Part shown: one piece after another, positions 7,242 to 9,882 of the stretch
Layout: each line of letters opens with the position of its first letter
How positions within the stretch are numbered: position 1 is the stretch's first letter
Source: Syntrophaceae bacterium UBA4810
Lineage (GTDB): Bacteria; Desulfobacterota; Syntrophia; Syntrophales; Smithellaceae
Direction of reading: 5' to 3'
Assembly (NCBI GenBank): GCA_002402545.1
Contig: DHGA01000058.1
Coordinates: 8,631 to 18,512 of the forward strand
DNA length: 9,882 bases
Program-made: the position numbers and the translations under genes
Notes under the pieces: model-generated
Databases searched by the model: none
What the model saw: the letters and a program-made list of their open reading frames with translations, nothing else
Told to the model about the DNA's origin: nothing

Positions 7242-7507
7242 ACCACCTGTTTTCCCATACAACAATTTATCATTCACGCCTTCTATACTTTTATCCTTGA
7301 CAAGAACATTTTTCCTATATTTATTCCCGCTCAAATATAATTACTATCAGGCTAAATATTTTTCCTTATTATGGAACAAATACGGATACGCTGATAAACA
7401 AAGCTGATAACGCCACATATCGGGCCAAAGCCATGGGGCGCAATAAATGCTTCTGTTAAGGAAACGAAAGCGATCTGCCTAACTGATTTTAGCTGATTTC
7501 GCTGATC
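7242..7507. other. Convergent AT-rich spacer between the phosphatase gene and alaS
   Basis: These 266 bases separate two converging 3' ends. I see no supported gene. No strong hairpin with a T-tract follows the phosphatase stop. The right third holds several CTGAT words and one weak hairpin, listed separately. A TTGACA within CTTGACAAG near 7296 has no suitably spaced -10 partner. Confidence 0.6.
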
Positions 7508-7516
7508 CTAACTGAG
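7391..7516. repeat. Cluster of phased CTGAT words running into the alaS stop codon
   Basis: CTGAT occurs at 7391, 7404, 7483, 7493 and 7502, with a variant CTGAG at 7512. The last four are spaced 10, 9 and 10 bases apart, so they look like degenerate tandem copies of a roughly 10-base unit. The final units overlap the last codons of alaS. Function is unknown; a remnant intergenic repeat is most likely. Confidence 0.4.
7449..7471 (-). terminator. Weak candidate terminator hairpin downstream of alaS
   Basis: Arms 7449-7457 and 7463-7471 pair around a 5-base loop, with one mismatch and one G-T wobble in nine positions. On the alaS-sense strand the hairpin is followed by ATTTATT, only a partial T-tract. 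It lies about 37 bases beyond the stop. The stem is weak, so this is only a candidate. Confidence 0.25.
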
Positions 7517-9882
7517 CAATTTATCCAGGTGGGCTATTGCTTTGGAAATATTCTCCGGCTGTGAACCTCCGGCTTGTGCCATGTCCGGCCGTCCTCCCCC
7601 GCTGCCGCCGACCAACGGCGCTATTCCCTTGATAATGTTGCCGGCGTGATATTTTTTGGTCAGATCTTTGGTCACCATACACAAGAGCATTGCCTTGTCA
7701 TCAGCTTTTCCGCCTAGCAGAATAATTCCCGATCCTATTTTATCGCGCAGCTTGTCTCCGAAATCTCGCAAAGTTTTAACATCAGTAATGCTGACCTCAG
7801 CAGCAAGCACGTTTATATCTCCCACACGGCGCGCCTGGTTTATCAGATCTCCGGAATCTTTCGCGGCAAGCTTCCCTTTTAGAGTTTCAATTTCTTTTTC
7901 CAGTTCTTTTGTGTGCTTGAGCAACTTTTCCGCGCGATCATAAACTTCAAAGAGACCGGTCTTAAACAAACCCGCGGCTCCACTTAATCCTTCTTCCAAT
8001 TTCCGGACATACGCCAGCGCTTCTTTTCCGGTAACCGCTTCTATTCTGCGGACACCGGCGGCAATTGCCGATTCATGAACTATTTTTAAAAGCCCGATGT
8101 CACCGGTGCGCGCAACATGCGTGCCGCCGCACAGTTCCATGCTCTCTTCACCCATCTTGACCACGCGCACCGTATCTCCGTATTTTTCGTCAAAAACTGC
8201 CGTCGCGCCCGTTTTCAAGGCGTCCTGCAGTGAACATACCTGCACATCCACCGGATAATTCTTACGTATTGCAGCATTGACAATTTCTTCCATGCGCCTA
8301 AGTTCCTCGTCGGTGATTTTGGAAAAATGACTGAAATCAAAACGCAGCCTGTGCGCGTTAACAAGTGAACCGGATTGCTTTATATGGTCGCCCAGAACAG
8401 CTTTGAGCGCCGCCTGTAAAATATGCGTGCCGGAATGATTGGCCGCGATTGCTTTTCTGTTTTCTTCATCAACAATAAGCCGCGCCTGGTCACCGATTTT
8501 AATTTTTCCTTTTTTAACAACACCTTTGTGCACAATTAACTTATCCAGCGGCTTTTTTGTGTCCTGAACTTCAAAGTAAAAATCCTTTCCCTCCAAAAAT
8601 CCCGTGTCTCCCACCTGACCGCCGGATTCGCCGTAAAAAGGAGTTTCTTCCAAAACTACATCAGCGTTTTGGCCTTCAGTGATTGCGTCTGACGTTTGAC
8701 CTTCAATAAATATCGCCGTGATCTTTGATTGAGCGCTGGTTACTCCGTCATAACCGCAAAATTGGGTAATAACACCTGAACTGGTAGCTTTTAAATAACA
8801 TTCCGCTATAGCTTCTTCCCCACTGCCTTTCCAGGCGTCGCGCGCGCGTTCACGCTGGCGCTCCATTTCCGCTTCAAATCCCTCGTTATCCAGAGTCATT
8901 TTATCTTTTTTGATAATATCCGCCGTCAAATCCGCGGGGAAACCATAGGTATCATATAATTTAAAAACCACCGCACCAGGCAAAACTGATTTACCCGCTT
9001 TTTTCAGCGCGGCTGTTTCTTCCTGTAAAATGCGCAGGCCGGCGTCCAGCGTTTCCATAAAACGCTGTTCTTCGTTGAGAATAACTTTGGTAATATAAGA
9101 GGATTTTTCCACTAAATCCGGATAAGCTTCTTTCATCATTTCAATTATCACCTGAGAGCACTGATGCAAAAAAGGCTTGTTGATCCCCAGCATTTTGCCA
9201 TGACGCGCCGCCCGGCGTAAAATGCGACGCAAAACATAACCGCGTCCTTCGTTGGAAGGAAGAATTCCGTCACCAATAAGAAAAGTTACCGCGCGGCTGT
9301 GATCGGCGATAACCCTAATGGAAATGTCATTTTCATCTTTCTTGCCGTATTTTTTGCCGGAGATTTTTTCCACAAAATTGATGATCGGGGTAAAAAGATC
9401 CGTATCGTAGTTACTTTTCACGCCCTGAACAACCGCGGCCAGGCGCTCCAACCCCATGCCTGTATCGATGCTGGGTTTGATCAAAGGATTAAATTTACCT
9501 TCTTCATCACGGTTATATTGCGTAAAGACCAGATTCCAGATTTCCAGATGTCGGTCGCAGTCGCAGTGAACATCGCACTCAAGACGGCCGCAGCCTGTGT
9601 CTTTGCCCTGATCGTAAAGAATTTCGGAACAGGGACCGCAGGGACCGGTATCACCCATCATCCAAAAGTTGCTCTTTTCGTCCATACGGACAATGCGTTC
9701 AGCCGGAACCTTCATTTTTTTATTCCAGATTTCAAAAGCCTCGTCATCATCCTTAAAAACCGTAACCCAAAGCTTTTCCTTGGGCAGCTTCATTACTTGG
9801 GTAAGATATTCCCACGCCCAGGCAATCGCTTCTTCCTTGAAATAATCGCCAAAGGAAAAATTGCCGAGCATCTCGAAAAAGG
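7508..9882 (-). CDS. alaS: Alanyl-tRNA synthetase (5' partial, runs off right edge)
   Basis: The enzyme charges tRNA-Ala with alanine in the cytoplasm and removes mis-attached Ser or Gly. About 790 residues are visible; an in-frame ATG at 9871 is not the real start, because the frame continues to the edge as FFE-MLGNFSFGDYFK, the conserved motif found about 70-90 residues into the family. The catalytic core (IDTGMGLERL) is present, followed by the tRNA-recognition region (GRGYVLRRILRRAARHG). The editing domain has zinc ligands in HSGTH (8423-8437, minus) and CGGTH (C codon 8129-8131, H codon 8117-8119). A coiled-coil segment and the C-terminal DHHA1/C-Ala domain follow, ending with GGSGGGRPDMAQAGG. 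All key editing residues are intact. A Cys-rich insert (about 9552-9601) lies before HLEIWNLVF, as in some other bacterial AlaRS. The stop is TAG. Nothing downstream is co-directional, so alaS ends its transcription unit here. Confidence 0.98.
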   Translation of the reverse strand, partial: FFEMLGNFSFGDYFKEEAIAWAWEYLTQVMKLPKEKLWVTVFKDDDEAFEIWNKKMKVPAERIVRMDEKSNFWMMGDTGPCGPCSEILYDQGKDTGCGRLECDVHCDCDRHLEIWNLVFTQYNRDEEGKFNPLIKPSIDTGMGLERLAAVVQGVKSNYDTDLFTPIINFVEKISGKKYGKKDENDISIRVIADHSRAVTFLIGDGILPSNEGRGYVLRRILRRAARHGKMLGINKPFLHQCSQVIIEMMKEAYPDLVEKSSYITKVILNEEQRFMETLDAGLRILQEETAALKKAGKSVLPGAVVFKLYDTYGFPADLTADIIKKDKMTLDNEGFEAEMERQRERARDAWKGSGEEAIAECYLKATSSGVITQFCGYDGVTSAQSKITAIFIEGQTSDAITEGQNADVVLEETPFYGESGGQVGDTGFLEGKDFYFEVQDTKKPLDKLIVHKGVVKKGKIKIGDQARLIVDEENRKAIAANHSGTHILQAALKAVLGDHIKQSGSLVNAHRLRFDFSHFSKITDEELRRMEEIVNAAIRKNYPVDVQVCSLQDALKTGATAVFDEKYGDTVRVVKMGEESMELCGGTHVARTGDIGLLKIVHESAIAAGVRRIEAVTGKEALAYVRKLEEGLSGAAGLFKTGLFEVYDRAEKLLKHTKELEKEIETLKGKLAAKDSGDLINQARRVGDINVLAAEVSITDVKTLRDFGDKLRDKIGSGIILLGGKADDKAMLLCMVTKDLTKKYHAGNIIKGIAPLVGGSGGGRPDMAQAGGSQPENISKAIAHLDKLLS

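Noticed and set aside
6866..7273. Open frame of 135 codons antisense to the phosphatase, extending into the spacer
   Set aside because: It is mostly opposite a gene with intact catalytic motifs, has low-complexity shadow composition, and shows no ribosome site or family resemblance.
7290..7325. Promoter or hairpin terminator around CTTGACAAG downstream of the phosphatase
   Set aside because: The dyad is only four bases each side with a one-base loop, and no -10 box sits at a usable distance from TTGACA.
7391..7516. CTGAT repeats as a CRISPR array
   Set aside because: Units are about 10 bases, degenerate and without unique spacers; no cas gene is nearby.
1..9882. A new defence, mobile or biosynthetic system
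   Set aside because: Every gene falls in a well-known family with intact motifs; there are no transposases, integrases, toxins, nucleases or unknown conserved genes.

Overview
The window looks like a chromosomal stretch from an anaerobic Gram-negative bacterium. The best guess is a Desulfobacterota (former Deltaproteobacteria) lineage of the Syntrophales or Geobacter kind. This rests on the style of several genes: a corrinoid methyltransferase ending in a B12 domain, a tandem-RCK potassium channel similar in layout to Geobacter GsuK, a true TonB with an S-x3-H membrane helix, and a Cys-rich AlaRS. The lineage is an inference from family resemblance and was not computed. No mobile element, tRNA, rRNA, CRISPR array or prophage gene is visible, and all complete genes are intact.

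Left block (1-4641, + strand), four genes in one direction. The first is the 3' end of a B12-dependent methyltransferase (methionine synthase-like). It is followed 13 bases later by a TonB-family energy transducer, 29 bases after that by pyrE (orotate phosphoribosyltransferase), and 78 bases after that by a large M16C zinc metallopeptidase of the presequence-protease (PreP) family. The spacing fits an operon, possibly with a break before the peptidase. The functions (one-carbon/methionine, envelope energy transduction, pyrimidine synthesis, peptide degradation) are not an obvious pathway. The TonB plus M16 peptidase pairing does recall the FusB/FusC protein-import system.

Middle block (4698-7241): a two-TM potassium channel with tandem RCK domains on the - strand, and a histidine phosphatase on the + strand, transcribed divergently from a 246-base spacer. 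That spacer is the richest regulatory DNA in the window. It holds a near-consensus sigma-70-type promoter in each direction, a perfect CGTTAA-N3-TTAACG palindrome in the channel leader, and a perfect 9-base inverted repeat, one arm of which touches the channel -10 box.

Right block (7508-9882, - strand): alanyl-tRNA synthetase, complete at its C-terminus but running off the right edge about 70-90 residues short of its start. It converges on the phosphatase across a 266-base AT-rich spacer containing a weak hairpin and a cluster of phased CTGAT words.

Most of the window is ordinary housekeeping sequence, and I do not see a clearly new multi-gene system. The parts worth following up are the TonB/PreP neighbourhood and the control region of the channel.
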